From NCBI RefSeq assembly GCF_021730305.1, contig NZ_CP032674.1, forward strand, positions 4,883,001-4,947,000: a stretch of DNA of 64,000 nt, written 5' to 3'. Numbering within the stretch: the stretch's first letter is position 1; every line of letters starts with the position of its first letter. Source of the stretch: Xanthobacter sp. YC-JY1 (GTDB lineage: Bacteria; Pseudomonadota; Alphaproteobacteria; Rhizobiales; Xanthobacteraceae). Below are positions 36,231-44,548 of this stretch, piece after piece. The notes below the pieces were generated by a model that was not told the DNA's origin, did no database searches, and was given only the letters and a program-made list of their open reading frames with translations. The translations under genes and the position numbers were made by a program.

Positions 36231-36871
36231 GCGCGCCTCCCGGCCACCTCGACGATGGCCTCCACGATGTTGGAATAGGCGCCGCAGCGGCAGATATTGC
36301 CGCTCATGCGCTCGCGGATTTCCGCCTCGCTGAGGTCGATGGGCGCGGTGAGATCCTCGGTGACGTGGCTCGGAATGTCCGCCTTCACCTCGGCGATCAC
36401 CGCCACCGCCGAGCAGATCTGCCCCGGTGTGCAATAGCCGCACTGGTAGCCGTCATGTTCCACGAAGGCCGCCTGCATCGGGTGGAGCTGATCGGGCGAG
36501 CCCAGCCCCTCGATGGTGGTGACGCTCTGGTGCTCGTGCATGAGCGCGAGCGACAGGCAGGAATTGATCCGCCGCCCGTCCACGATCACCGTGCAGGCGC
36601 CGCACTGGCCGTGGTCGCAGCCCTTCTTCGTGCCGGTGAGGTGGAGGTTTTCGCGCAGCAGATCGAGCAGCGTGGTGCGGGTGTCCACCTCCAGCTCGCG
36701 GATCACGCCGTTGACCGTGAGGGAGACCGTCGCGTGATTGGGGCCGGACCCCGCCGGCAGCGGCGCCGGCGCGGCTGCCGCCACGCCCGGAAGGGAGGAG
36801 GCCACCGCCGTTGCGGCCCCGGCGAGGATCACGTCGCGCCGGTTGATATCGAGATCATGGGGGCTCGCCAT
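36227..36871 (-). CDS. paoA: [2Fe-2S] subunit of the aldehyde oxidoreductase, Tat signal (PaoA-like)
   Basis: A 214-residue subunit with a Tat signal ([17 protein letters not shown]). The plant-ferredoxin-type cluster is bound by [22 protein letters not shown] and the second cluster by [12 protein letters not shown] and CRCGAYSN. The AAGGAGG ribosome site upstream supports the ATG at 36871. As in PaoABC, the signal on this subunit would carry the whole folded complex to the periplasm. The insertion chaperone PaoD/XdhC is not encoded next to it. Confidence 0.92.
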
Positions 36872-37072
36872 GGGTGCCTGATCCTCCTTCGGATGGGTGC
36901 CTGTGGCTGGAATCGGATGTGGTGCGGCGCGCAGGGCCGTTGCCGTCAGGATGCGCACGGATCGGCTCGGCCTGCCAGACCAGCCCGGCCGAACCGGCTT
37001 CCAACGCGAGTGAGAACGTGCGGTTCCGCAAATGGGATCACGGAAGCGTCAGGCCGCCTCGGCGCGCGGGAT

Positions 37073-37093
37073 TGGCCGGGTCCAGCCCGGCCA
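37073..37093. repeat. Alphaproteobacterial REP-like palindrome (MAGLDPA-shadow type)
   Basis: TGGCCGGG (37073-37080) pairs perfectly with CCCGGCCA (37086-37093) around a 5-nt loop, inside the 258-bp gap between paoA and emrB. Read on the minus strand the element gives the peptide VMAGLDPANPA, the false peptide commonly produced by a repeated palindrome in this class of bacteria. It may also act as a transcript-end structure. Confidence 0.6.
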
Positions 37094-37129
37094 TGACGAG
37101 GATGAAAAGAGCGCCTGCGGCCGGACCCT

Positions 37130-38725
37130 TCAGTGGCCCCCACCGCCTCCGGCGCCGGGCTTCGGCCGGCGCATGAGCGGCGAGGCGATCACCAGCGCGA
37201 AGAACAGGAAGGTGAGGAGGTAGAAGACATCCGCGAAGGCCATCACCAGCGCCTGCTGACGCACCAAAGCGGCCATCTGCTTCAGCGCCGCCGCCGAGGC
37301 ATCCGAGCCGAGCTTGGCGAAGCCGGCGGTGATGGTATCGAGCCGCTCCACCGCCGTGGCGCTCGCCCATTCCACATGCTCGTGCAGCCGGGCGATGTGC
37401 AGGTCCCAGCGGTTGTTCAGCACCGTGTTGATGAGCGCGAGGCCCACCGCGCCGCCAAGGTTGCGCATGAGGTTGAACAGGCCGGAGGCGTTCTTCATCT
37501 GCGCCGGTGGCATGGTGCCGAGGGAGATGTTGTTGATGGGGATCATCGCGATCATCAGCCCGACGCCGCGCAGGATCTGCGGGACGAACAGCTCCCAGAA
37601 GTCCCAGTCCTTGGTGATGAAGGTCACCCACCACGTACCGACCGCGAAGGCGGCGAAGCCCGCGCCCATCATGATGCGCGGATCGATCTTGGTCATCAGC
37701 CGCCCGGCGATGGGCGCGGTGAGGAACATGGCGATGCCGGTGACGAACATGGTCTCGCCGATCTGCAGCGCCGAGTATCCGCGCACCCGCCCGAGGAAGA
37801 CGGGATAGAGATAGGTGAGCCCGTAGAGCCCGATGCCCATGATGAAGCTGAAGGCCGAGCCGATGGAGAAGTTGCGGTTCTCGAACGCCCTGAGGTCCAC
37901 CACCGGATGGTCGGTGGAGAAGACGCGGGCGAAGAAGGCGAGGGACGACACGGCGCAGACGATGGCGAAGGCGACGATGTACTGGTCCTCGAACCAGTCG
38001 TTGGTCGGCCCCTCCTCCAGCACGAATTCGAGGCTGCCGAGGAAGCCCGCCATGAAGATGAGGCCCCACCAGTCGAACTTGTCGAGCAGCGAAAAGTCCG
38101 GCTCGTCGAAGTCGATCAGCGTCACCGCCGCCAGCACCACGAACATGCCGGGGATGACGTTGATGAGGAACAGCCAGTGCCAGGAGAACAGGTCGGTGAG
38201 ATAGCCGCCCACCGTCGGGCCGATGGTGGGCGCCAGCGTCGCCACGAGGCCGATCATGGGCGCCACGATGGGCTGCTTCTCACGCGGGAAGACGGAGTAG
38301 GCGGCGGCGAAGACGGTGGGGATCATGCCGCCGCCGAGGAAGCCCTGCAGCGCGCGATAGACGATCATCTCGTTGATGGACGAGGCGGTCGCGCACATGA
38401 AGCTCATGATCGTGAAGCCCGCCGCCGAGGCCGCGAACAGCCAGCGGGTGGACAGCGCCCGCGACAGGAAGCCCGAGAGCGGGATCATCACCACCTCGGC
38501 GATGAGGTAGCTGGTCTGCACCCAGGAGATTTCATCCGAGGAGGCGGCAAGGCCGGCCTGGATCTCGGCCAGCGAGGCGGAGACGATCTGGATGTCCAGG
38601 ATCGCCATGAACATGCCGAACACCATGCACAGGAAGGCGAACATGCGCCGCCCGTCCACATGCGCGGAGGGGGTGGCCGGAGGGGCGCCGGCCGCGGATG
38701 GCTTCAGTGTCAGGGTGTCGGCCAT
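37130..38725 (-). CDS. emrB: DHA2-family MFS drug exporter (EmrB-like, 14 TM)
   Basis: A 531-residue inner-membrane proton antiporter with 14 predicted membrane segments. Motifs include FMAILDIQIVSASLAEIQ in TM1, WVQTSYLIAEVVMIPLSGFL in TM2, motif A-like FLSRALSTRWLF and the motif C region PTIGPTVGGYL. It is encoded 35 bp after the EmrA-like adaptor, and the two would form a tripartite pump with a TolC-like outer-membrane factor encoded elsewhere. The C-terminus is Gly-rich. Probably controlled by the divergent TetR protein. Confidence 0.93.
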   Translation of the reverse strand: MADTLTLKPSAAGAPPATPSAHVDGRRMFAFLCMVFGMFMAILDIQIVSASLAEIQAGLAASSDEISWVQTSYLIAEVVMIPLSGFLSRALSTRWLFAASAAGFTIMSFMCATASSINEMIVYRALQGFLGGGMIPTVFAAAYSVFPREKQPIVAPMIGLVATLAPTIGPTVGGYLTDLFSWHWLFLINVIPGMFVVLAAVTLIDFDEPDFSLLDKFDWWGLIFMAGFLGSLEFVLEEGPTNDWFEDQYIVAFAIVCAVSSLAFFARVFSTDHPVVDLRAFENRNFSIGSAFSFIMGIGLYGLTYLYPVFLGRVRGYSALQIGETMFVTGIAMFLTAPIAGRLMTKIDPRIMMGAGFAAFAVGTWWVTFITKDWDFWELFVPQILRGVGLMIAMIPINNISLGTMPPAQMKNASGLFNLMRNLGGAVGLALINTVLNNRWDLHIARLHEHVEWASATAVERLDTITAGFAKLGSDASAAALKQMAALVRQQALVMAFADVFYLLTFLFFALVIASPLMRRPKPGAGGGGGH

Positions 38726-38760
38726 GGCCGCGACTCCTGTCCGGGCTCAGGGCGCGCGCG

Positions 38761-40011
38761 TCAGGACGCGGGCGAAGGGGTGGGCGCGGCGGCCGTGGAG
38801 GTGGCGGGGGCGGACTTGGTGTCCACAGTCGCCGTCACCGACATGCCGGGGCGCAGCTCGTGCTTGGCCAGCACCTTGGGATCGATGGCGATGCGCACGG
38901 GAATGCGCTGCACGATCTTGGTGAAGTTGCCGGTGGCGTTCTCCGGCGGCAGCAGGCTGAACACCGAGCCGGAGGCCGGGGACACGCTCACCACCTTGCC
39001 GGCGAAGTCGTGGTCCGGATAGGCGTCCACATAGACGTTGACGCTCTGGCCGGGCTTCAGGCGACCGAGCTGGGTCTCCTTGAAGTTGGCGTCCACATAG
39101 ACGCTCTCCAGCGGCACCACGGCGACGAGGCGCGTGCCGGTCTGCACCAGCTGGCCCACCTGCGCGGCGCGGTTGCCGACCACCCCGTCGATGGGCGCAC
39201 GCACGACGGTGAAGTCCAGGTCGCGCTTCGCCTGGTCGCGGGCGGTCTTCAGTTCGTCGAGCACGTGCGACGCCTCGGTGCGCTGGGCGGCGAGCACCAC
39301 CACCTGCGCCTCGGCGGAGGCGATGGCGGCCTTGGCGGCCTCCACGCTCGCGGCGGTCTTGTCCTTGTCGGCGCGGGCATTGTCGAGGGTGGAGCGGCTG
39401 GCGAAGTCGGAGCGGGCGAGCTTGTCCTGCCGGTCGAATTCCGCCTGCGCGCGCCTCTGGTCGGCCTCGGCCGAGGCGAGCTGCGCCTTCATCTGGTCGA
39501 CAGTGGCGCGGGCCGCCATCTCCTGCTGGTCGAAGCGGGACAGGGTCGCCTCCTGGGTGGCGATCTTGTTTTCCGCCGACTGGAGGGCGAGGCGATAGTC
39601 GCCGTCATCAATGCGGGCGATCACGTCGCCGGCCTTGACCCACTGGTTGGTATCCACGTCCACGCTCTTCACGTAGCCGCCGACCTTGGCCGCGATGACG
39701 GAAGTGTCGGCCGCCACATAGGCGTCGTCCGTCGACACCTGGAAGCGGCCCACCTGCCACCAGTTCAGGCCATACCAGCCGCCGGCCACCGCGAGGACGG
39801 CCAGGACCGTGCCGAAGATGAAGGGCTTGCGCGAGCGCGCCTTGGCCGGCGCCGGAGCCTCCGCTTCCACCGCAGGCGCGGCGGGATGGGTCTCCTCCCG
39901 CCGCGCCTTGAGCACGGTCACGCCAGCCGAGGGGGTTTCGGACTGGGCATCCGGCTGCGGTTCGGGTGCAAGAGCGGGCGCGGCCGCTTCCTTCTTGATG
40001 ATCTGAGCCAC
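38761..40011 (-). CDS. emrA: HlyD/EmrA-family membrane fusion protein
   Basis: A 416-residue adaptor with a Pro/Ala/Glu-rich cytoplasmic tail, one membrane helix (about 65-85, FIFGTVLAVLAVAGGWYGL), lipoyl halves (GGYVKSVDVDTNQWVKAGD and FTVVRAPIDGVVGN) flanking a long coiled coil (about 140-235) and a C-terminal beta-barrel. It bridges EmrB to an outer-membrane channel. Its promoter contains two identical 18-bp repeats. Confidence 0.92.
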   Translation of the reverse strand: MAQIIKKEAAAPALAPEPQPDAQSETPSAGVTVLKARREETHPAAPAVEAEAPAPAKARSRKPFIFGTVLAVLAVAGGWYGLNWWQVGRFQVSTDDAYVAADTSVIAAKVGGYVKSVDVDTNQWVKAGDVIARIDDGDYRLALQSAENKIATQEATLSRFDQQEMAARATVDQMKAQLASAEADQRRAQAEFDRQDKLARSDFASRSTLDNARADKDKTAASVEAAKAAIASAEAQVVVLAAQRTEASHVLDELKTARDQAKRDLDFTVVRAPIDGVVGNRAAQVGQLVQTGTRLVAVVPLESVYVDANFKETQLGRLKPGQSVNVYVDAYPDHDFAGKVVSVSPASGSVFSLLPPENATGNFTKIVQRIPVRIAIDPKVLAKHELRPGMSVTATVDTKSAPATSTAAAPTPSPAS

Positions 40012-40040
40012 CTTGGTCTCTCCCGGCCAGCTGGGGCCTG

Positions 40041-40097
40041 ACTGAACGGTTTAGTCAAAATCTGCGGGCACTATATTGAACTGAACGGTTTAGTCAA
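40041..40097 (-). promoter_or_regulatory. emrAB promoter with two identical TetR-type operator repeats
   Basis: The 18-bp sequence ACTGAACGGTTTAGTCAA occurs at 40041-40058 and again at 40080-40097, 39 bp apart. On the minus strand the right copy supplies a -35 box TTGACT (complement of 40092-40097), with a -10 box TATAGT (complement of 40070-40075) after a 16-bp spacer. The repeats therefore cover the -35 and the region after the start of transcription, a natural repressor arrangement for the divergent TetR protein. Confidence 0.75.
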
Positions 40098-40155
40098 TTA
40101 CTTTGACAAAATGTTGGAACGGTCCCATGCAGGAACCCGCCGAAGGAGGGCGGAC

Positions 40156-40839
40156 ATGAACGAGGCACTCGAACGCGCCAAGGAGCGCGCCACGGACGGC
40201 AACGCCCCCTCGCCCGCCGAACAGGATATGGAGGCGAAGAAGCGCCTCGACATCATCGACGGTGCGCGCCGCGTCTTCTTCCACAAGGGCTTCGACGGCG
40301 CGAGCATGGACGAGATCGCCCGCGCGGCCGCGGTCTCCAAGGCCACCATCTACGTCTATTTCCAGAGCAAGGCGGACCTGTTCCGCGCGCTGGTGGAGGC
40401 CGACCGCCGCCAGTCCGCCGAACGCCTGTTCGAGTTCGACGAAGCGGATGCGGATGTCGAGAGCCTGCTGCGGCGCATCGGCGTCACGTTCATGAACATG
40501 ATGATCCGGCCGAACCACATCCGGCTCGTGCGCATGGTGTTCGGCGTGGCGGAGAAATTTCCGGCCATCGGCCAGACCTTCTTCGAGACCGGCCCCTGCC
40601 ACGGTGGCCGCCGCCTCGCCGAGCTGCTTCAGCGGCAGGTGGAGCTGGGCCGGCTGGACGTGGACGACTGCCAGGCCGCCGCCTTCGAGTTCTTCAACCT
40701 CTGCCAGGGCAATCAGGTGAAGGCGCTCATGTTCGGCGTGTCCGAAGGGCCGACGCCCGAGGACATCGAGCGCACGGTCGGCCGCGCCGTCCGGGTGTTC
40801 CTGGCCGCCTACGGGCCCAAGGACAAGCCCGCCGGCTGA
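40156..40839 (+). CDS. TetR/AcrR-family repressor of the EmrAB-like pump
   Basis: A repressor of about 227 residues. After a charged N-terminal tail, the helix-turn-helix is at about 30-75 (GARRVFFHKGFDGASMDEIA, then VSKATIYVYFQSKADLFRAL), followed by a C-terminal TetR ligand domain. The ATG at 40156 has AAGGAGGG upstream; a longer in-frame start at 40111 lacks one. It is divergent from emrAB with an operator-like repeat pair between them. Confidence 0.88.
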   Translation: MNEALERAKERATDGNAPSPAEQDMEAKKRLDIIDGARRVFFHKGFDGASMDEIARAAAVSKATIYVYFQSKADLFRALVEADRRQSAERLFEFDEADADVESLLRRIGVTFMNMMIRPNHIRLVRMVFGVAEKFPAIGQTFFETGPCHGGRRLAELLQRQVELGRLDVDDCQAAAFEFFNLCQGNQVKALMFGVSEGPTPEDIERTVGRAVRVFLAAYGPKDKPAG

Positions 40840-40867
40840 TGCCGGGCGCGGGTCCATGAAAGTCGAG

Positions 40868-40941
40868 GTCGGCCAAAGCCGGCCCCGAGGAGCGTAAGGC
40901 GCGACCGCGCGGAGCGGTCGGCGGGGGCAGCTGAGCCCCCT
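40868..40941. terminator. Three stacked hairpins between convergent tetR and lldD
   Basis: Stems at 40868-40885 (GGTCGGC/GCCGGCC, one wobble), 40903-40921 (CGACCGC/GCGGTCG) and 40924-40941 (GGGGGC/GCCCCC) fill most of the 106-bp gap between two convergent genes. None has a long T run, but together they could act as a two-way transcript end. Confidence 0.45.
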
Positions 40942-40945
40942 CCCC

Positions 40946-42121
40946 TCACTCCGCCGCGGCGGAGATGTTCTTCAGCGGCTGTTCCACCTCGCGCACGAGG
41001 CTTTCGCTGGAGATTTCCGAGAGGTTGCGCGCGCCGGTGAGCGTCATGGCGACCCGCATCTCCTTGGCGAAGAGATCGAGCAGGTTTTCCACGCCCTTCT
41101 GGCCGTCGGTGGCCAGCGCATAGACGAAGGCGCGGCCCAGCAGCACGCCGTCCGCCCCCTGCGCCACCATGCGCACCACGTCGAGGCCGGAGCGGATGCC
41201 GGAATCGGCGAGAATGGCGAGGCTCCCCTTCACCTTGTCGGCGATGGGCGGCAGCGCGCGGGCCGAAGAAAGCACGCCGTCGAGCTGCCGGCCGCCATGG
41301 TTCGATACCACGATGCCGTCGGCGCCGAAGCGCACCGCGTCCTCCGCGTCCTCCGGATCGAGGATGCCCTTGATGACCATCGGGCCCTTCCAGAACTCGC
41401 GGATCCATTCCAGATCGCGCCAGCCGATGGAGGGGTCGAAATTGGCGCCGAGCCAGCCGACATAATCTTCCAGCGTGGTCTTGTTGCCGCGATAGGCGGA
41501 GACGTTGCCGAGATCGTGCGGCGTACCCATCAGGCCCACGTCATAGGCCCAGAAGGGATGAAGCGCGGCCTGCACCATGCGGCGCACGGCAGCGTTGGGG
41601 CCAGACATGCCGGAATGAGCATCGCGATAGCGCGCGCCGGGCACCGGCATGTCCACGGTGAAGACCAGCGTGCGGATGCCCGCCGTCCAGGCGCGCTCCA
41701 GCGCGTTCTTCATGAAGCCCCGGTCCTTGAGCACATAGAGCTGGAACCAGAAGGGCTTCTCCACCTTGGCGCGCACTTCCTCGATGGGGCACACCGAGAC
41801 GGTGGAGAGGGTGAACTGGATGCCCTTGTCGAGCGCGGCCTTGGCCGCCTGCACCTCGCCACGGCGGGCGAACATCCCGCACAGGCCGACCGGGGCCAGC
41901 GCCATGGGCATGGCGAGCTTTTCGCCGAGCAGCGTCGTGGACAGATCCACCTCACCCACGCTCTTGAGCACGCGCTGGCGCAGGGCGAGCTGGGTGAGGT
42001 CGGAGACGTTGCGCCCGAGCGTCACTTCCGCATAGGCGCCGCCGTCGATGTAGTGGAACAGGAAGGGCGGCAGGCGCCGGCGGGCGGCTTCGCGATAGTC
42101 CGAGGCGGAGGAGATGATCAC
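40946..42121 (-). CDS. lldD: FMN-dependent L-lactate dehydrogenase
   Basis: A 391-residue membrane-associated flavoenzyme oxidising L-lactate to pyruvate. The N-terminal region [55 protein letters not shown] and the active-site [10 protein letters not shown] (catalytic His and Arg) match LldD, as does the length. It overlaps the regulator gene by 4 bp (ATGA). No lactate permease is encoded in this operon. Confidence 0.93.
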   Translation of the reverse strand: MIISSASDYREAARRRLPPFLFHYIDGGAYAEVTLGRNVSDLTQLALRQRVLKSVGEVDLSTTLLGEKLAMPMALAPVGLCGMFARRGEVQAAKAALDKGIQFTLSTVSVCPIEEVRAKVEKPFWFQLYVLKDRGFMKNALERAWTAGIRTLVFTVDMPVPGARYRDAHSGMSGPNAAVRRMVQAALHPFWAYDVGLMGTPHDLGNVSAYRGNKTTLEDYVGWLGANFDPSIGWRDLEWIREFWKGPMVIKGILDPEDAEDAVRFGADGIVVSNHGGRQLDGVLSSARALPPIADKVKGSLAILADSGIRSGLDVVRMVAQGADGVLLGRAFVYALATDGQKGVENLLDLFAKEMRVAMTLTGARNLSEISSESLVREVEQPLKNISAAAE

Positions 42122-42891
42122 GGCGTCAGTTCTTTCTCTTGCTGGCGTAGGGCGACGCGGGACGAGCGACGGCGGCGCGCCGCGTCGTCCTCGATCTCCC
42201 GCAGGGTTTCCTCGACGAATTCGAGATGCAGCAGCGCGGCCTTGCGCGCCTCTTCGGGCCGCCCCGCGATGATGGCGGCGGCGATGGCGCGGTGCTGGTC
42301 GTCCAGCGCCTGCGCGGTGCTCGCAATGAGGTAGAGCTTTTCGAGGCTGCGGGAGATGGAGTGGCGCAGCAGGTCGAAGAGGCCCGCCATCACCTGCCGC
42401 ATCACCGCATTGTGGGAGGCTTCCGCCACCGCCATGTGGAAGGCGGAATCGGCTTTCGCCTGCGTGGCCGCATCGGTGGCGCCGGCGGAGATGACATTCT
42501 CCAGCGCCGCCTGAAGGTTCGCCTTGTCCTGCGGGCCGGCACGCAGCGCGGCGTGGAAGGCCATGTCCGCGTCCAGCGACTTGCGGATTTCCATCACGTC
42601 GTGCCAGTAGCCCGGCTCCCCCGCCGCCTCCGCCGCCAGCGGACCGAGCGCCTGGGCCAGCGGCGCATCGGCCGGCGCGGCCACATAGGTGCCCCCGCCC
42701 CTGCGGCTCACCAGCCGACCGCGACTCGCAAGATGCCGGATGGCCTCGCGCAGCGTGGGCCGCGACACGTTCAGCTCCGCCGCCAGCGCCCGCTCGGCCG
42801 GCAGGCGCGCGCCGGGCTGAAGGCCGCGTTCGGCGATGAGGGCTTCGATGGTGTCGGTCAGGTCGGCCAAGGGGCGGCTCCCGCGCGGCAT
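42118..42891 (-). CDS. lldR: GntR/FadR-type regulator of lactate use
   Basis: A 257-residue regulator, close to the length of E. coli LldR. The winged helix lies at about 10-75 ([20 protein letters not shown], then [19 protein letters not shown]) and a FadR-type C-terminal FCD helical domain follows. I use the ATG at 42891; a GTG at 42927 would make the perfect palindrome at 42895-42915 part of the coding sequence. It is co-transcribed with lldD and probably binds the two operators upstream, releasing them with L-lactate. Confidence 0.88.
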   Translation of the reverse strand: MPRGSRPLADLTDTIEALIAERGLQPGARLPAERALAAELNVSRPTLREAIRHLASRGRLVSRRGGGTYVAAPADAPLAQALGPLAAEAAGEPGYWHDVMEIRKSLDADMAFHAALRAGPQDKANLQAALENVISAGATDAATQAKADSAFHMAVAEASHNAVMRQVMAGLFDLLRHSISRSLEKLYLIASTAQALDDQHRAIAAAIIAGRPEEARKAALLHLEFVEETLREIEDDAARRRRSSRVALRQQEKELTP

Positions 42892-42894
42892 CAG

Positions 42895-42915
42895 GATATT
42901 GGTCAGTCCAATATC
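42895..42915 (-). promoter_or_regulatory. LldR-type operator, proximal
   Basis: A perfect 21-bp palindrome whose core is ATATTGG-TCAGT-CCAATAT (42896-42914), immediately upstream of the lldR start. ATTGG-N5-CCAAT half-sites match the operator class of FadR-family LldR. Confidence 0.8.
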
Positions 42916-42935
42916 GTCATATGGCACGTGAAAAC

Positions 42936-42964
42936 TCTATGAACGGAGTGACGCCATGCCGCAA
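42936..42964 (-). promoter_or_regulatory. Candidate sigma-70 promoter of lldR-lldD
   Basis: On the minus strand, TTGCGG (complement of 42959-42964) and CATAGA (complement of 42936-42941) are separated by 17 bp. The promoter lies between the two palindromic operators, as in E. coli lldPRD. Confidence 0.5.
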
Positions 42965-42970
42965 GTGGAA

Positions 42971-42987
42971 AATTGGCCTGACCAATT
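42971..42987 (-). promoter_or_regulatory. LldR-type operator, distal
   Basis: AATTGG-CCTGA-CCAATT is a palindrome with 6-bp arms, 74 bp centre-to-centre from the proximal operator and upstream of the candidate -35 box. Two operators flanking a promoter allow a repression loop. Confidence 0.78.
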
Positions 42988-43004
42988 CACGCGACACCGA
43001 AGGC

Positions 43005-43928
43005 TCAGTCCGCCCATTCCGGATCCGTGGTGAAGGCGATGGTCAGCCAGCGGTCGGGCGTGTCGTTGCCGATGGCGGCGCCGATCTCGTCGCGGATCAC
43101 GTCCCACTGCTCCAGCCGCATGGCCGGCCAGCCCTGGGGCACGATGAAGTAGAGCTCGATCTGCCGCCCCCGCCCCACCCGCGCGACATAGGAGCGGAAG
43201 GAGAGGAAGCCGTAGCGCGCGACGATGCCGGCGGCCACGGCATCCACGTGCTCCTTAAGCGCCGGCGGGGTGACGAGGAGGATGTCCGCCAGCGCCTGCT
43301 TCACCGTGGCGAACGGCAGGGGGATGATGACGAGGCAGACCACCGCCAGCGCCACCGGATCGATATAGGGCGAGATCCACGCGCGCGGCGTGCCCTGCAC
43401 CGCGAGGCCGACGAGGAACGCCACCAGCAGCGCGAAGGTGAGCCCGGCCGACATCAGCCACGCCTTGGCGTCGAGCGCGAGGAAATCGGAGCGGATCGTC
43501 CGGTTCGCCCGCCGCACGAACAGCGCCATGAAGAGCGCCACCGCGACCGTGATGACCGCGTAGAGGATCGCCTGATCGAAATCGAGCGCCCGGCCACCCG
43601 ACATGAGGCTGCCCACGGCATTGATGAGCGCATAGACTGACGCGCTCATGAGCAGGATGCCGTTGAGCCCCAGCACCATGGGCTCCAGATGCCAGAACCC
43701 CATGGTGAAATGCGCGACGAGCCCCTTGGCCGACGCCCCCGGCGCGGTGGAGGTCGCAATCAGCCGCGCCACCACGAGGGCGAGCACCGTCATGCTGGCG
43801 TCGGTGAGGGCGTAGACGCCATCGAACACGATGGCATAGGAGCCCGACAGCAGGCCGAACACGATGCCCAGCAGCGCCAGCAGCAGGGTGACGCCGATGG
43901 ATATGCGCAGCACCCCCTGCTCGGTCAT
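43005..43928 (-). CDS. Cation diffusion facilitator-like membrane protein with altered metal ligands
   Basis: A protein of about 307 residues with six predicted membrane segments and a C-terminal cytoplasmic domain, matching the CDF layout. The usual TM2 His/Asp pair (HxxxD) reads YALTD here, and the TM5 counterpart lies in LDAKAWLMSAG, where the usual HxxxD is absent. It may therefore belong to a divergent CDF branch with other ligands, or have lost canonical transport. The ATG at 43928 follows GGGAGGGG. It converges with nothing relevant; its partner or substrate is unknown. Confidence 0.78.
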   Translation of the reverse strand: MTEQGVLRISIGVTLLLALLGIVFGLLSGSYAIVFDGVYALTDASMTVLALVVARLIATSTAPGASAKGLVAHFTMGFWHLEPMVLGLNGILLMSASVYALINAVGSLMSGGRALDFDQAILYAVITVAVALFMALFVRRANRTIRSDFLALDAKAWLMSAGLTFALLVAFLVGLAVQGTPRAWISPYIDPVALAVVCLVIIPLPFATVKQALADILLVTPPALKEHVDAVAAGIVARYGFLSFRSYVARVGRGRQIELYFIVPQGWPAMRLEQWDVIRDEIGAAIGNDTPDRWLTIAFTTDPEWAD

Positions 43929-44031
43929 CCCCGCCCCTCCCCCACCCCGGTTCGGGCCCACACTAGCCCGGGCCGGCGCCGGCTTGAAATCGCCACGTTG
44001 AAGCTGGGCACGCGGAGGGTTCGCCGCGGCT

Positions 44032-44508
44032 CTACTCCGCGACCTTGAGAACGATCTTTCCGAACCCGCCGCCCTCTTCCATGGCGCGATGCGCCTCGGC
44101 GGCCTGTGCGAGGGGATAGACCCTGCCGACCAGAGGCGTCAGCCGGCCATCGGCGAACAAAGGCAGCGCGCCTTCCGCGAAGCGCCGCACCATGGCGCGT
44201 TTCTCGTCCGCCGTCCGCGATTTCATCACCGTCCCGATGAGGCGAAGATGATTGTGCAGCAGGAGGGCCAGCGGAATGGTCGTGCTGTCCTGCCCGCCCA
44301 GCAGACCGACCTGAACGAGACGACCGCCCGGCGCGAGGCTCCGCAGATTGCGCGGGAGATAGTCGCCGCCGACGAAGTCGACGACCACGTCGACCCCTAT
44401 TCCCCCGGTGGCGTCGCGCACGCCCTTTTCAAAGTCCTCGGACCGATAGTCGAACACCGCCTCCGCGCCGAGGGCAAGAACGTCGTCGCGTCGCTCGGCA
44501 TCGACCAT
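44032..44508 (-). pseudogene. C-terminal fragment of a quinone oxidoreductase/zinc-type alcohol dehydrogenase
   Basis: About 158 residues match only the second half of PIG3-type NAD(P)H:quinone oxidoreductases: ALGAEAVFDYRSEDF, GIGVDVVVDFVGGDYLPRNLRSL, GGRLVQVGLLGG, and the terminal PLAQAAEAHRAMEEGGGFGKIVL. The N-terminal catalytic half and the glycine-rich NADP turn (about 165 residues) are missing. The frame upstream of about 44508 has no homology and runs into the end of a LysR gene only 40 bp away, so the 5' half was probably deleted. A short ORF from an ATG at 44508 could still be made, but would not be an enzyme. Confidence 0.75.
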
Positions 44509-44548
44509 CTGCCGTGTCCACACCAGGAAGCACACTAAACAATCGCGC

